Source of the DNA: Sitta carolinensis
Lineage: Eukaryota; Chordata; Aves; Passeriformes; Sittidae
Reading direction: 5' to 3'
Length of the DNA: 64,000 bases
Assembly (NCBI GenBank): GCA_032173965.1
Contig: CM063294.1
Span: 5,936,452-6,000,451 of the forward strand
A program made the translations under genes and the position numbers. Positions 1-12,178 of the stretch are shown in pieces. The notes beneath the pieces are model-generated. The model was not told where the DNA came from, ran no database searches, and worked only from the letters and a program-made list of their open reading frames with translations. Position 1 is the stretch's first letter. Each line of letters opens with the position of its first letter.

Positions 1-785
1 TTGCATATAGAACATGAAGGAGTCCTTAAGTGCATGTAGGACTCAGCCTACAAGCAATCCTGAGTCTCTGCATTATTTAAGGTTAGTTTTCCCCCTGAAG
101 ATGATGTTTCATAATTATCACGTAGAGTTAGACATGAAAGCTATGTGAAGGAAATTTCTAGTGTTTTAAAAGTGTTAACAGGAAAATTAATTTTGCTTCT
201 AGAGCAGGGCCACGGTGAACAGCTTGCTGGATACTGGTCGCGTCCTTGCTAGCCCAGGACTTCACAATTACAAAAAGGAAGAAGCACGAAATTTTTACCA
301 TGACATGGGAAACTCAACAGTCCCCACTTTAAGTGAAGAATTCTATTAGGAGTCTGACAGAATGCAAATCCATTTTTCCCATTTAACTGTTAATTTGCTC
401 TTTCCCCCCAGTCTTCTGTCATTCCTTTTCCTCTCCTTGACAGATCAAGACTCTTCTATAAAGCATAACTCTGGTTTGGCACTTGTAGCATTTCAATATT
501 GAAGACAGAAATAAATCAACAAATATTATAAATGAAAATACGTTTGTGGTAGTAAATCCTGAAAGAGCACTGATGGCCTGTACACTATTGTGGATTGGAA
601 AGCAAAGAAATTAGGCATAAATCACCCAAAAGAGAACAACCTCCCTTTGACCCTAGCTCTCTATTTTTTGTAGTTGTCTGGTTTTTTAGGTAAGCTTTAG
701 AACTCTTTACCTCAACTAAAATGTTAACATTTTGTTTATGTCACTCTAAAGTTGCTTGAGAAATCTGAAATCAGCAGCTAATCAG

Positions 786-801
786 AAAAAAAAAAAAAAA
801 A
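786..801. repeat. Poly(A) run, 16 A
   Basis: Simple homopolymer after AATCAG. No recognisable retroelement body upstream. Confidence 0.9.
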
Positions 802-1248
802 TGATTGCAGCATCCAGAGCAGGTAATTGGCATATTTACAATACAGTTATTGAGCAAGAAGCCCATAGTTCCTATGCAAATCCTTGCTCTGAATGAGTAA
901 TGGTGATGGACAGCCAATCACCAGGTAGGCATCTACATGCCTTGAGATAGTTAGACAATAATTGTGATTACTGAAAGCAGGCAATGCAGATAAGATGTAA
1001 TGAGAGTGCAGCACAAAGGGAAGGGACAATGGGGCATCAACAACCATGATATACCTTTAAGCTGTATGGCAATTTCTAGCATGGCACAATGCAGCACAGA
1101 TCCTGTGCCCTTCATCTCCAGAGCTCTGCAGCTGTGTGCTGCCCTCATGATCTGACACCTGCTTCCAGAGCTCTGGGGTTATCATTAAAGGACAAACCTT
1201 GAAAAGCAGAAACATACCCAGCAGTTCTGAGGCTTTGGTCCTGTCTGA

Positions 1249-1455
1249 TCTGGGCACACATGGCTGGCTGGAGGCAGGCACACCCTGACAGCAAATGCAG
1301 GCACAGTGAATGTCAGAGGGATCACTGGCTCACCACTCTCCTGCCTGAACGTGGAGCTGCTCTACAATGAGGATGTGCAACTGGTTTGTGTATTATCTAT
1401 AGCAACAGTGCCACAGGGCCAGCCCAAATCTACCTGGAAAATGGGTCGGAATTAA
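1249..1455 (+). other. GC-richer open stretch, possible exon relic
   Basis: Sixty-eight codons open from 1249 to TAA at 1453-1455 without a start. The translation includes CLNVELLYNEDVQLVCVL. The 1050-1440 stretch is more GC-rich than its surroundings. I see no splice pair that settles it and recognise no family. Confidence 0.1.
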
Positions 1456-3350
1456 AGCAACGCATCAAAATGCACATAAAACCCTTACTAAAATTGCAAA
1501 CATTTTGAGGAGCCTTTACAGTCTGTCTCAGGTCAGAATCAGTTACCCCATTGCACTAAAATCATGCCACTGAAGGCATGGCAGACATCACAAATTCTTC
1601 ATATTAACTCAATTAAACTTTTTCATATATTCATGAATGAAAGTACTAAATGGGCCTATATAGCTGCAGATAGCTCCTACATGATGGAAAGACCTTTGAA
1701 ATTATGCAAAACTAGTGGGGAAAAAAACAAACAAATCATGCTACAAGCTTGGGATCAGAAGAGTGTTTTGTTATCATAAGCAATTGTTATTTGGTTTTGC
1801 TGTTATTGGAATAAGTGCAGTTATTATTAATAAGTAGGTATTTTGTAAAATTATTTTTCATTATTCCAGATGCACTCAGGTATAAAGCCATAGTTTTACA
1901 TTGCCAGAAATTAGACTACATGTTTTGGTCTGGATTCTTTTGTATGAACAAGCTGCTAACCAGCTGAGGTTTCTATGTGTGTGCAAAGGATGGTGCAGCA
2001 GTCAGAACTATTTATGTTACTCTGGTATCTTCCAGAAGTGTTAATTCTGTGTCTAACTTTTTTTCTCTGTCCACAGTCTACAAGAGAGTTATTTCCTGTG
2101 TAATAAAAAATCACCGTTAGTCTTTAATAATCAAAACGAAATATGATGCTCATACCACCTGATTTTCCAGAAATAAAGTCATATGATTTTATTGGCTCCA
2201 TATCCTTTTTTTGAGTCTTTAGTTACATTTTCAAGCAACAAACTTTACTATGTTAAGAGAGTTTAATTCAATTTTAGACCTATTTTAAATCTATTTTTCT
2301 GTTGTGCTCTTCTGTATTCTCAATCCTTTTTTATTGCTGAGTCTAGCATTAAAAAGTACGATATGGTGAGAAATCTCCTCCACAAGAAGAAAAGCACAGA
2401 GCAAGCAATATTTAAGCCTCCATTTTTGTTAAATTTTTCTTTTATGAACCAAGATTTCAGATTATAAATGTCAGGGACTTACCCATATTTCTTCAGAACA
2501 TAGCACATTATATCCCATGTCTGCTTCTCATAAATCCTTATAAATGTTTGCATATATACATGACAAGGAGTCAAATGGCATGAAGGCACTCTGCCTTTCT
2601 TTTTTTCTTTTTTATATAGAATTATTTATGGTATAACATAACATGAAATCTTGTTCTTCATCATATATCTTGGGCATAAAAAATTCTTAGAAGAGCAAAT
2701 ATCAAGTTATTTAGGGCCCTGTGGCATTATAAAAATGCAAAAGCACATGACTGCAAAGACCAAATATATAAACCACATGCAGGTATCTCTCAGCAGTGTT
2801 GTATAAACTCATCCTTTTGAAGAAAACTACAACGTTACTGTAACCTTAACCTCTATGCCTATTTTAACCAAAATCCTCAGAGCACTAAAATTAAGCCAGT
2901 GGTTGAAGGAGAGCTTAGGACTTTGGGAGGGGCCATCTCTTACAGATTCCCTAAGGAATATTTCCATAATGCCCATAACCTAATGGGGTTATAGGCAGGC
3001 TCATCACCCCACACACTACAGACAGCACATCTCAGAGTCTGCCATTGATGAAATGATAAAAATAATAAAAACATATCATTAAACAGAGCCAGTTTAATGG
3101 ACTAAGTGATCTGGTTGATCAAACCTGAGCAATATCCCTTGATCTAGCATTAATGTATTAATTTTATATAATGTGTGCTGAAGATGTCAACAGTGAATCT
3201 GCTACAAACCTCTCCTGGTGCTCATTAGCCTGCTATGATGTGATGATGCTGCTACCATGTGGTGGGTAACACTGGAATCTGCACTTGCTTGGCATGGACA
3301 TAGGGTCAGAGAGCAATTCTAATTTAGCAGCAGTGTGCAGATTAACTTTA

Positions 3351-3353
<3 letters not shown>

Positions 3354-3411
<58 letters not shown>
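3354..3411. repeat. (AT)n microsatellite, about 29 units
   Basis: This is an uninterrupted AT dinucleotide run flanked by TTTATGC and GCAGACAG. It is long and pure, so likely length-polymorphic. Confidence 0.97.
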
Positions 3412-3414
<3 letters not shown>

Positions 3415-5330
3415 GACAGATACAGATATAGCTATGTTTTTGTGGCAGTTTGTTTGTATTGAAATGTATCTCTTTTATTGACTTAGCCATGTTCTACAGG
3501 AAATAAAATGGGAGCAATTTAGAATGGTGGCTGCTGCTTTAAGACCCTCTTTCCCTGTTGCCTGGCAGATGGATGGCTCTAATGCCATCACTTGATACCA
3601 TGCCGAATTGTGACTGTGTCATTTTGTTAGAGCCTGCTGGTTTCATGTAGAAATTTGCTGTTGGATTAGGGCTTTTGCCAATCCAGGCACAGGAAAAAGG
3701 CTATTTAATGTGTTTTGAGCTGCCATATGGTGTGGATAAAAGAAGTAGTTTCATGGCAGTCATGAAATCTGATGCATATGAGTAAGTCCGTGAGCTTTGC
3801 CATATTCCCTGTCACATAGTGCACCTGCTGCAATCAGGTATTACACATAGGAAATATGATTGTCATAGCTCTTGATCCTGGACATACCTCAATGTCAGAA
3901 AACAGTAAATCCTTCTGATGTTTTCAATGCACATGCAAAGCCAGCCATGTGAACTGGAATGGGAAGTGAGGAAATACCCACTTCATGGAACAGCTGATTC
4001 AAACTACACTCCAGCACAATATTCATTTACAATACATAATATTCACTCAGAGTTTCATGGTATTTTACTAACAAACCTAAATCTCATCATTCTGTCTCAA
4101 ACTAGATGAACAGAACACACTACATAAAGAACTGATAATAGCACTCTCTCAAAATAAAACTCACAAGTCCCACTCTGGCTCTTGCACTGTTTTCCTGTGA
4201 TAAATCTCATCCTGCTTCTTCATCCATTTCTGCCAACACTGTGAGTCCAGCAATATCCACTAATATAATTCTTATCTTCTTTTCCTTCACTTCCCTTTTT
4301 CTCTACTTAATCCCCGAAAAAGTCTAGAAGAAAGCAAATGGAGGCAAGGATGTCTTCAATCTAACACTACAGCTTTCTCCTGCACTGCAGAATGGGAGAA
4401 ATTCTGGCTCCACTGTAGCTTCAGTATTTGAGTCACTATTTTTCTTGAGGCAGACAGTTTCAGAGATGTTCAGCAGTGAACAGATTTCCTTTAGAGTATA
4501 TGTGAATGTCACCATCATGCAGAAATACAGTTATACTACGGCTATAAGCGCTAAAATCCTACTTCTAACACCATTATTCTAATCAGTGCTCAGTTTGCCA
4601 GACATATTATGACAAACTAACCATGTCACTCTTAATTTTCAGACTTTCAGCTGCCAGACTGGCATCTAGAAACACCAAGTTCCCCATGCAGCAGGTACTC
4701 TGCTGCTCAGCCTTGTGGGAACAGGAGCACCCAAGGATACAGGTGGAGACAAAACCTGAAGCTATGAGGAATTTCAAGAAAAATAATTAATGGTCTGTAT
4801 AGTTAAGTAGCCTTCAGCATTAGGTGACAACTGAGGAAAAATGCTAAGGGTAACATATACACAAACATAGGAATATAAAAACTTTGTCTAAATCTCATTC
4901 AGAGCTTCCTAATTCTGCTGGCAATATTCCTCAGGGTATCAGGGTGAGGAAAACACTACTTCTTTAGCTACCAGCTTTTCTTCAAGAGATACTTGAAGCC
5001 TTATAGTCACTTGATAAAAAGAAAGAAGCTCAAGATGTCTACAGGATTTAGACAGTGCTATGCATAAAACTCTCTGGTAGGACTGTTCTCATACAATTTA
5101 CATTAAAATACCATGAATGAAAACACTTCAGATTTCTTTAAGGCATCTCTCAAGGAGATAAAGCATCGGGCAGGATGAAGGTCACAAGAAAGGTGGAGAC
5201 AGAAGATCTTCCTACTCATTGCCCAGCAGTGTGGTACTTCAGTCTGGATCTGGAGCTTAGAGTTCAGAGCCTGACAGGGCCCTGCATCCAAACCAGCTTG
5301 TCCTGGCCAACCCCCACAGCTTTAACACAA
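3412..5330. other. Gene-free stretch before the minisatellite
   Basis: AT-rich unique-looking sequence; short ORFs only. Nothing recognised. Confidence 0.5.
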
Positions 5331-6660
5331 AACAGTGTCACCCCTCTGCCATGGCACAGTGTCACTGCCATTGCACAGTGTCTCTGCCATGCACAGTGTC
5401 ACCCTCTGCCATGCACAGTGTCACTGCCATGGCACAGTGTCACTGCCATTGCACAGTGTCTCTGCCATGAACAGTGTCACCCTCTGCCATGGCACAGTGT
5501 CACTGCCATGGCACAGTGTCACTGCTCTGCCATGCACAGTGTCACTGCTCTGCCATGCACAGTGTCACTGCCATGCACAGTGTCACTGCTCTGCCATTCA
5601 CAGTGTCACTGCCATGGCACAGTGTCACTGCCATGGCACAGTGTCTCTGCCATGCACAGTGTCACTGCCATGGCACAGTGTCACCCCTCTGCCATGGCAC
5701 AAGGTCACTGCCATGCACAGTGTCTCTGCCATGCACAGTGTCTCTGCCATGCACAGTGTCACCGCTCTGCCATGGCACAGTGTCACCCCTCTGCCATGGC
5801 ACAGTGTCACTGCTCTGCCATGCACAGTGTCACTGCCATGGCACAGTGTCACTGCTCTGCCATGGCACAGTGTCACTGCCATGGCACAGTGTCTCTGCCA
5901 TGCACAGTGTCACTGCCATGAACAGTGTCACCCCTCTGCCATGGCACAGTGTCACTGCCATGCACAGTGTCACCGCCATGCACAGTGTCACCGCCATGCA
6001 CAGTGTCTCTGCCATGCACAGTGTCACCCCTCTGCCATGCACAGTGTCACTGCCATGCACAGTGTCACTGCTCTGCCATGCACAGTGTCACCGCCATGCA
6101 CAGTGTCACCGCCATGCACAGTGTCTCTGCCATGCACAGTGTCACCGCCATGCACAGTGTCACCGCCATGCACAGTGTCTCTGCCATGCACAGTGTCACC
6201 CCTCTGCCATGCACAGTGTCACTGCCATGCACAGTGTCACTGCTCTGCCATGCACAGTGTCACCGCCATGCACAGTGTCACCGCCATGCACAGTGTCTCT
6301 GCCATGCACAGTGTCACCGCCATGCACAGTGTCACCGCCATGCACAGTGTCTCTGCCATGCACAGTGTCACCCCTCTGCCATGCACAGTGTCACTGCCAT
6401 GCACAGTGTCACTGCTCTGCCATGCACAGTGTCACTGCCATGCACAGTGTCACTGCTCTGCCATTCACAGTGTCACTGCCATGGCACAGTGTCACTGCCA
6501 TGCAGAGTGTCACCCTCTGCCATGGCACAGTGTCACTGCTCTGCCATGCACAGTGTCACCCCTCTGCCATGGCACAGTGTCACTGCTCTGCCATGCACAG
6601 TGTCTCTGCCATGCACAGTGTCACTGCCATGGCATGCACAGTGTCACTGCCATGGCACAC
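5331..6660. repeat. 1.33 kb minisatellite with 18/19/23/24-bp monomers and a 172-bp higher-order repeat
   Basis: The array is built from CACAGTGTCACTGCCATG (18 bp), with variants carrying an extra G (CATGGCAC, 19 bp) or a 5-bp CTCTG-type insertion (23/24 bp), and with CAC(T/C)GCC or CTCTGCC substitutions. The left part is dominated by CATGGCAC forms; the right part by CATGCAC forms and CACCGCC (CpG) variants. Between 6025 and 6369 a nine-monomer block of 172 bp is repeated twice with no difference that I can see. TGCCATGGCA and CAGTG/CACTG are self-complementary, so hairpins are possible. Stop codons are absent in all three plus frames and two minus frames of the basic monomer, which explains several long spurious ORFs here. 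Confidence 0.95.
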
Positions 6661-9199
6661 TGCCTGTGCTGACCTGCAGTAAAATAGTCCTGACCTTGCC
6701 AAACTGGAGCTCCACAGTCTAGCATGTGCTGAATCTAAGCACACTGAGTGACATTATGGATCTCAAGCAGGACCAGTTATGAAGCCAAAGAGAAAGCTGA
6801 AAGAGACAAATCATGCCTAACTGGCAATAGGTGGTTATGCACAGGTTTAAGACACTTCTGTAGGTGTTCACCTGGTTCTACACTGCCCAAAATCTCTTGG
6901 TTGTTTTTATCACTCACCAGCAGAAGGGTCCACATTATAATCTGAATGGTATCAGCCACCTCCTAAGGTATCTCAGCTAGAATTTCCTCATCTCCAGCTT
7001 TCTTATATCCAGCATATTGGATTTAGTTTAGAAAACAACTTTTCTGGAAATGGCTTTGTGTGCACTGCATGTTTTGTTAGCAGTATTTTCCCACTGCTGG
7101 CAGATCACTCCGTGGTAGCAGATGTGCATGCTTTAGAAAATCACTAGCATAAGGAACAGCATAATTATATTTACTGCTGTTTGTTACCACACCAGATAGT
7201 GACTCGTAGGGATACTGGGACAATTGAGACTCACTAAGAACTTCTCTTCTTCTTTGGCATAATATACATAATTATGTTTTCTTTCCTCTAATTGCAGCTA
7301 AAGATTACCTGCTCACTAATAAACTTTTCTTGCAGTACAGCCAAAATTAGGGCCTACTGAAGGCAATTGTAGATGCATTTTAAGTATCAGAAGACTTCAG
7401 TTTATATCCTCTTAAATTTTCCACTTGCCTTATAATTTTGTTTTTGTATTGGTTTCTAAGAAGGTGACATTACTGTAAGAGAACATGCATTTCTGACAGA
7501 CTGTCATGCTAAATTCCGTGATATCCATGCATTAGTTATCTGCTGACCCAAAACACTACACTAAGTTTTGCAAGTATTTAAAGTGTACTATTGAAGATCT
7601 GACAAAAAACCTCTTGTGTTATTTTTATATTCAGAAAGAAAGGGAATTTAAAAAGCAAGAAATACTGTCCAGGGAACGATAAAATTTGAAAAAGATTTTA
7701 TTGAAAACATGTTGCCTGAGAAACTCTGGTAGCTCTTTATTTGATAAGTGTTTTTATCCCTTTTTGTTTCATTTAGGTTTGAGAATACATATGCTGATTC
7801 CTTTCTCATTTAAATTTCAATTATTGCTCCATTAGTCCTAGATATATTGTGAATTTGTAGCCTTTTGAAATCCCACACACATATGGGTCCAAAGCCACTT
7901 TTTGATTAAATGAGAAGAAAGAGAAGAAAAACTATTTTAGGAAATTAGAATTCAGTTGTCAAAACGGCAGTGCCATCTACAAGAACAGCCTCTTAGAAAT
8001 GTGTAGCATGTCTTTAAAAAACAAAAAACCCCAGAGATGACAATATAGAAACTTATTCCCTTAGGAATATCCTTGAAGCTTTGTCCACCCTGATTACAAC
8101 ACACTGTCCTTGTTGATGTACCTTGTGACACGGCCCAAGGTCACACCTGAGAATGCAGCCACTGATGTCTGGGAAACAAGTTTGTTCCCTGCAAACACAG
8201 GAGATGAAATTCATGTTTTCTGGGGTAACAACTGTAAAATAGAGTGTGGCAAGGAATGAAATACTGTAGAGCAAGAGTGGCATTCATACTGTGCATTAGG
8301 TAATTAAACCCTGTGTGTGTGTTTGATTGAAATGCAGAACTTACTGACCCACTGCTTTTCCTGTATCCAGAGGGCAACTCTTGGGTTCCATTAGTCAATT
8401 ATTTAAACGACACAGTGATTGCTATAACTCCTTCAAAGAATCCTTTTGTGTATTAGTGCTCACAGGAGGTTAATAATTTAACATTAGAATGTCTAAGAAC
8501 AAAATGCCACAGACATGAACAAATAAGAGTACAAAATACTGGTAATGGATTTTGACTTCATAATAATTTGAACAGATAAAATCAAGGCCAGCCACATTAA
8601 GTATATATAACATAACATTCAGTTTTTAATGCCCAAGCTTTTAACAAGTTCAAAATTCCAAAACAAACACAGTTTTATTTTAACAAGAAAACATTACATA
8701 CCACACTTTTGAGCTGCTGGTGTCTAAATATCAAGGCAACTCAGAATTTCTAATATTAATTTTTTCCACACAAAATATAAAGAAAAGATCAAGTCCTACT
8801 CCCTTCGTTTAAGGCTGTGACAAGATATATTCTAAGCATGCATAAGAAGCTCATGCCAAACAGTAAAACTCTGATTACCTACGTCCTAGGCATGTTTTCT
8901 TCACCAAACCCTTCTTCTTTGTATACCAGCCTTTACATCTCCATGAAAAAATTGAAAAATACTGCCTCAGGTACAGTGATGTTACCATTGCCCTTTCATA
9001 GAAAGAAACTAAACAGTGATCAGAATAACCTCATTCCTCAAGAAAATCCAACTCATCAAATTATAGACTCTGCCTTGCTAACTCTTCCCCAGTTTCTTAA
9101 TTCAAACACAAAAAGCTAAGACCAAAGGTGTTTGGGGAGGAGGGAAAGCTTTCTCAGACCTAAGCAGCAACAGCCACCTACCAAAGGTGCTGTTGGAAT
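6661..9199. other. Gene-free stretch
   Basis: Mostly AT-rich, unique-looking. No splice-bounded coding segment recognised. A GC-richer part begins near 9120 at the approach to the 195-bp element. Confidence 0.45.
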
Positions 9200-9391
9200 G
9201 CTGGAATGCTCTGGAATATTGTCCTTATTGTCCTTACCTCCCTGCCCTGGCAGAGCACGTGCTGAAGCCTGCAGAGGATTCACTCCTGCCATCAGCAATC
9301 CCCCGGGATGCAAAGCACCCTCACCTGGCCTGCTTTTCCTAAGAAACATTCCATTAACGGCAGCGTGCCCGGGCCAGCTCTGCCTCCCCAG
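9200..9391. repeat. 195-bp dispersed element, copy 1
   Basis: The copy runs from GCTGGAATGCTCTGG to GCTCTGCCTCCCCAG. It matches 11981-12178 in the same orientation with about ten substitutions, one 5-bp and one 1-bp gap (roughly 95 % identity), and similarity drops away on both sides. It is GC-rich with several CpG. Long ORFs cover it on both strands (for instance 9116-9481 on minus), but their flanks differ between the copies. I do not recognise the repeat family. Confidence 0.85.
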
Positions 9392-11980
9392 AGACCTCCT
9401 GCAAAAAGGAGATGCAGCTTCCTGGCCAGTGCTGACCCAAAGCTGCAGAGGTGTGCTTGCAGCAGGTCTGCCCAGCCTCACTCAAACACAGGGGTGAGCA
9501 GTCAGCTCCCCTCTCCCCTAAACCTTTGAGCACAAAGCAGAGAAAAGCAGGGGGTGACTTCAGCTGCAGAAAAGCCACGGCACACCTCGAGGTCCTTGGC
9601 ACTGATTCTGCAAAGGACTTGTCACTGGCCACCAGCATGTCCCCAATCTCTGAACACTTAACAGAAGGGGTGATGCCATGGCAAACACTTCCATCTTTTC
9701 ACAGTTCATTTATCCTACAGATGTGCTGCACTGAGCAGGACCCTCTGAACCTCCTTGCTCCCTCAGACAACTCTGGTTGGGAGACGGGCAAGTGCAAAGG
9801 CTCTTACTTCCTCTCCTTGGAGTTATTCTGTTCCAGCTGTGCTACACACTCTGTCATTCACCAAATTTTATAGTTATAAAGGTATCAGCCATGAGTTTAT
9901 ATAACTGATCATTTTTTCTAGACATAAATGGTTTCAAAAGTCAGTAATGATTATCAGAGAAGAAATCAAAGGAGAAAAGATGGAGGCAAAAATGTGATGA
10001 ACAAAATAGCTATAAAAGAAGTTTTACTTATGTTATTACCCTTCCCTAGGACTTTGCATTACTATGCATTTTTATCTTTGTGACATTCAATTTTCTTTGA
10101 CTAGCAGCAATATCAGCAGCACGACTGAAGGTGATTCTCTCAAGAATTCGTGTTCTTTCCAGATAAACAAAACTTGGACAAGAAACGTACAAGAAAATGA
10201 AAAAGCTCAATTGACTTAAATGTTTTTCTTCTTTCAGTTATCCAGAGGTTTCCCATTCAATAACTGTCTTGTCATTCTGACTTGCTTATTTATCTACCTT
10301 TTTCTATTAATATTTTATTTTTAGAACATAAATGTGTGTTTTTTAGATAAAATGCTAAAATACATGCCACAATGGGAAGCAAACTAAATGTACCAAAAAT
10401 ATCTAATCACTCTTTTTTTCTGTCCTAAATCTCTCTACTAGACTTCCAAAGACTAAAGATCCTTATGCAAAAACTGGACTAATATTGATAAATTTTTGCT
10501 ATTTTACAGTTCTTATATCAAAGTAAAGTTAAACTCAGGAGGGTTATTTTATATCCCTGAGACTTGTCTTTTAAGTTGGTAGTTAACCTCTTGTTTAGAT
10601 TCTCACACTGTTACTGTAGCAATACCTCAAAATTAGTGCCAAGAGACTAATTCTGCATTGTGGAGTCTAGAGAAGGGATTTATATAAACCTGAATGAATC
10701 TCAGCCAAGTGGTGCTGAATGGCTTTAAACTTTAACAAGGGGCTTTGGGTAAGGCCCATAAATCCCCTGGAAGCATTCTTCCCGCATCACGGATTCCTGC
10801 ATTAAGCCACACATCTCCTCCTTTCTTCCCAGCTACAAAATCCATGAAACAAAGCAAAAACCTGACTGCTCAGCTGGTGGGAGCCCAGCTGCAGTCTGTT
10901 GGCGTGGCTGGGTTGGGAGAACTCAGGGATGAGTGACAATTCAGCTGGCCACTGAAGAGCTGCTGGACTCCTACAGACTGCAGAGAGCTGAGCACTGCAG
11001 AGCTGCCTGCTAAAAATCATATTCTGCTGGTGAACAATGGAGAAATTTAATAAAGTCTAACAAATGTATTGGATATTGTGTTTCTACACCATAGCCATGC
11101 TATTATGATAAAGTATGATTTCCACATATTTTATTAGCTTTTTTTTTTTTTTTTCAAATCTGGAAAATGCTTTTAAAGTATTATAACTCAGTATTAATTT
11201 TTAATTGCATTTTCTTAAATACTCATTAGCCTTTTTTATAATTTTGTTAAAAACTATATTTATTAAGTATTCATGACCTTTATTTTATGTGTTTCAAGTA
11301 AAAGCATCTACTTTTAGAAGTATTTTTACTGACACAGATAAAGGTGCTCAGGTATTTACAGAATTCTGGTATTGACTGCCAAATCTAAATTAAAGTTTTG
11401 GGAAAAGAAATCTAACGTAAAATTTGAACCAGATGAAGTTTTATGTGTTTTCTGGAAGTAGTCAGTTAGCAAAGACTGGGGAAAGAGAGTGAGATTATCT
11501 AGTGAACAGAATAAAAGTTTCAGATACAACTTATTTTTTACCACTACACAAAAAATTATATGCAATGTATCTTTCCAATAGTGATACAACAATTTCATTT
11601 AATGTCAGCAGATAGAGAAGTCAGGAAAATCAAAAAATTAATCACAAATTCCAAAATCATCCAGCTAAAAGTATGGCTTTACCATCTCCAATTTCTTGCT
11701 TGTCAATAAGGACGAGGTAAAGTGGCTAAAATGTTACAAAATGGAGAATGAGCAACACATTTCATCAGTTCACCAAACACAACACAAAACTGCAAAAGAA
11801 ACTCCTGAAAGAAATCGTTCCAAATATTGATTTTCTTGAAAGAAAAAAGCCAGAGCTGAAAATGAGATCATTTCTTTACTCTAAAGAACAAACTTGCAAA
11901 ACAACAGAGCTTTAGTTGGCCTCACCCATGCCAATGTCAGCAACAACTGCTGCAAACTCTCTCCTGGAGTTGGCCCCCAC
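9392..11980. other. Spacer between the two copies of the 195-bp element
   Basis: GC-richer at 9392-9850 and 10740-11010, otherwise AT-rich. ORFs such as 9451-9873 on plus are compositionally unremarkable. No retroviral or other family motif is seen. Confidence 0.4.
11139..11154. repeat. Poly(T) run, 16 T
   Basis: Homopolymer after TTATTAGC in AT-rich DNA. No element body recognised. Confidence 0.9.
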
Positions 11981-12178
11981 GCTGGAATGCTCTGGAATAT
12001 TGTCCTGATTGTCCTTGTCTGCCTGCCCCGGCAGAGCATGTGTGAGGCTGAAGCCTGCAGAAGATTCGCTCCTGCCATCAGCAATCCCCCAGGATGCAAA
12101 GCACCCTCACCTGGCCTGCTTTCCCTAAGAGAACATTCCATTAACGGCAGCGTGCCCGGGCCAGCTCTGCCTCCCCAG
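11981..12178. repeat. 195-bp dispersed element, copy 2
   Basis: This is the direct duplicate of 9200-9391, 2.78 kb downstream. It keeps the segments CCTGCCATCAGCAATCCCCC and CATTCCATTAACGGCAGCGT unchanged. It has an extra 5 bp (TGAGG) near 12030. Sharp borders and low divergence point to a recent event compared with the decayed CR1 and LTR pieces. The TG...CA ends expected of a paired LTR are not evident, and the intervening DNA has no retroviral coding. Confidence 0.85.

Larger units (their letters stand above)
1..3353. other. Gene-free AT-rich stretch
   Basis: Apart from the poly(A) run near 790 and the open stretch at 1249-1455, I see no gene, RNA gene or recognisable repeat. ORFs here are short and their composition is that of chance. 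Confidence 0.5.

Noticed and set aside
3233..3490. ORF with alternating Tyr-Ile
   Set aside because: It is the translation of the (AT)n microsatellite.
5175..6722. Overlapping long ORFs (248, 445, 402 and 265 codons on plus, plus two on minus) suggesting a repeat protein
   Set aside because: All lie in the minisatellite. The monomer is stop-free in five frames and indels move between frames freely, so ORF length carries no evidence of coding.
9116..9529. Overlapping ORFs of 121 codons on both strands
   Set aside because: They reflect the GC-rich 195-bp element and its flank. The second copy keeps only the repeat part, and no splice sites or family motifs are present.
9200..12178. The paired 195-bp copies as LTRs of a small provirus
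   Set aside because: The copies lack TG...CA ends, and the 2.6 kb between them has no retroviral coding, primer-binding site or polypurine tract that I can see.
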